A program made the translations under genes and the position numbers. A model generated the notes under the pieces. That model ran no database searches, was not told where the DNA came from, and worked only from the letters and a program-made list of their open reading frames with translations. This document shows positions 63,964 to 64,000 of a stretch of 64,000 nt of DNA, one piece after another. Where the stretch lies: positions 75,040-139,039 of the forward strand of contig RQTK01000668.1 in assembly GCA_003991915.1 (NCBI GenBank). Direction: 5' to 3'. The DNA comes from Elysia chlorotica. Taxonomy: Eukaryota > Mollusca > Gastropoda > Plakobranchidae. Every line of letters starts with the position of its first letter. The stretch's first letter is position 1.

Positions 63964-64000
63964 ATATCTATCAGTCTATCTATCTATATATCTATCTATC
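63886..64000. repeat. CTAT microsatellite (copy 2 end)
   Basis: (CTAT)n to the edge of the window, with some TATA interruptions. Confidence 0.98.

Larger units (their letters stand above)
62611..64000. repeat. ~1.4-kb tandem duplication, copy 2 (runs to window end)
   Basis: Order of blocks as in copy 1, but without the LINE relic and with an expanded 63066-63240 minisatellite. It ends in (CTAT)n from 63886, which reaches the window edge, so further copies may lie beyond. Confidence 0.9.

Overview
The window looks like a piece of an animal nuclear genome, most plausibly a marine invertebrate and perhaps a gastropod mollusc. It is AT-rich, holds a gene with many short GC-rich exons bounded by GT/AG splice sites, and is packed with GA/CT microsatellites, minisatellites, tRNA-derived SINE-like repeats and decayed LINEs. 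Nothing prokaryotic, viral or CRISPR-like is present. The taxon is inferred from general character only.

Region 1 (1-14204) holds the one clearly real gene: the 3' part of an arylsulfatase B-like sulfatase on the + strand. Nine exons can be placed to the base (1877-1983, 2815-2879, 3410-3511, 4431-4494, 7070-7167, 9620-9681, 10235-10361, 12482-12711, 14017-14204). All splice phases are compatible and the visible coding sequence is about 347 codons. The N-terminal exons with the catalytic Cys lie upstream of the window. One internal exon of about 150 bases (the NGG...K...EGG segment) is missing and almost certainly sits in the assembly gap 8872-9527.

The most unusual signal is in this gene's introns. 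Upstream of at least three acceptors (exons at 1877, 3410 and 7070), and in weaker form a fourth (12482), the intron end is a tandem array whose unit contains the splice acceptor plus the first bases of the exon. The units are 50, about 57, 40 and about 49 bp. Each true acceptor therefore has a ladder of look-alike acceptors behind it.

Region 2 (14.2-34 kb) is intergenic or intronic sequence without a recognisable gene. It holds a 287-bp tandem duplication, a roughly 1.1-kb tandem duplication (16.8-18.6 kb), a four-unit degenerate array (23.6-27.0 kb), minisatellites, palindromic MITE-like elements and many copies of one SINE-like family.

Region 3 (34-41 kb) holds a LINE C-terminal fragment, a decayed RTE-like LINE on the minus strand split by two SINE-like insertions, a 1-kb duplication with a SINE filled site and empty site, and a 48-bp minisatellite. 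Region 4 (41-52 kb) holds a recent 112-bp duplication and a 2.3-kb tandem duplication that carries a LINE 3' end and is bounded by CT tracts. Region 5 (52-64 kb) holds an inverted repeat astride the second gap (52809-53161), a decayed L1-like reverse transcriptase, further minisatellites, two GC-rich islands that might be first exons of unseen genes, another LINE 3' end, a long TAC triplet repeat and a roughly 1.4-kb tandem duplication ending in CTAT repeats.

Local tandem duplication at every scale (2 bp to 2.3 kb) is the dominant theme of this window.
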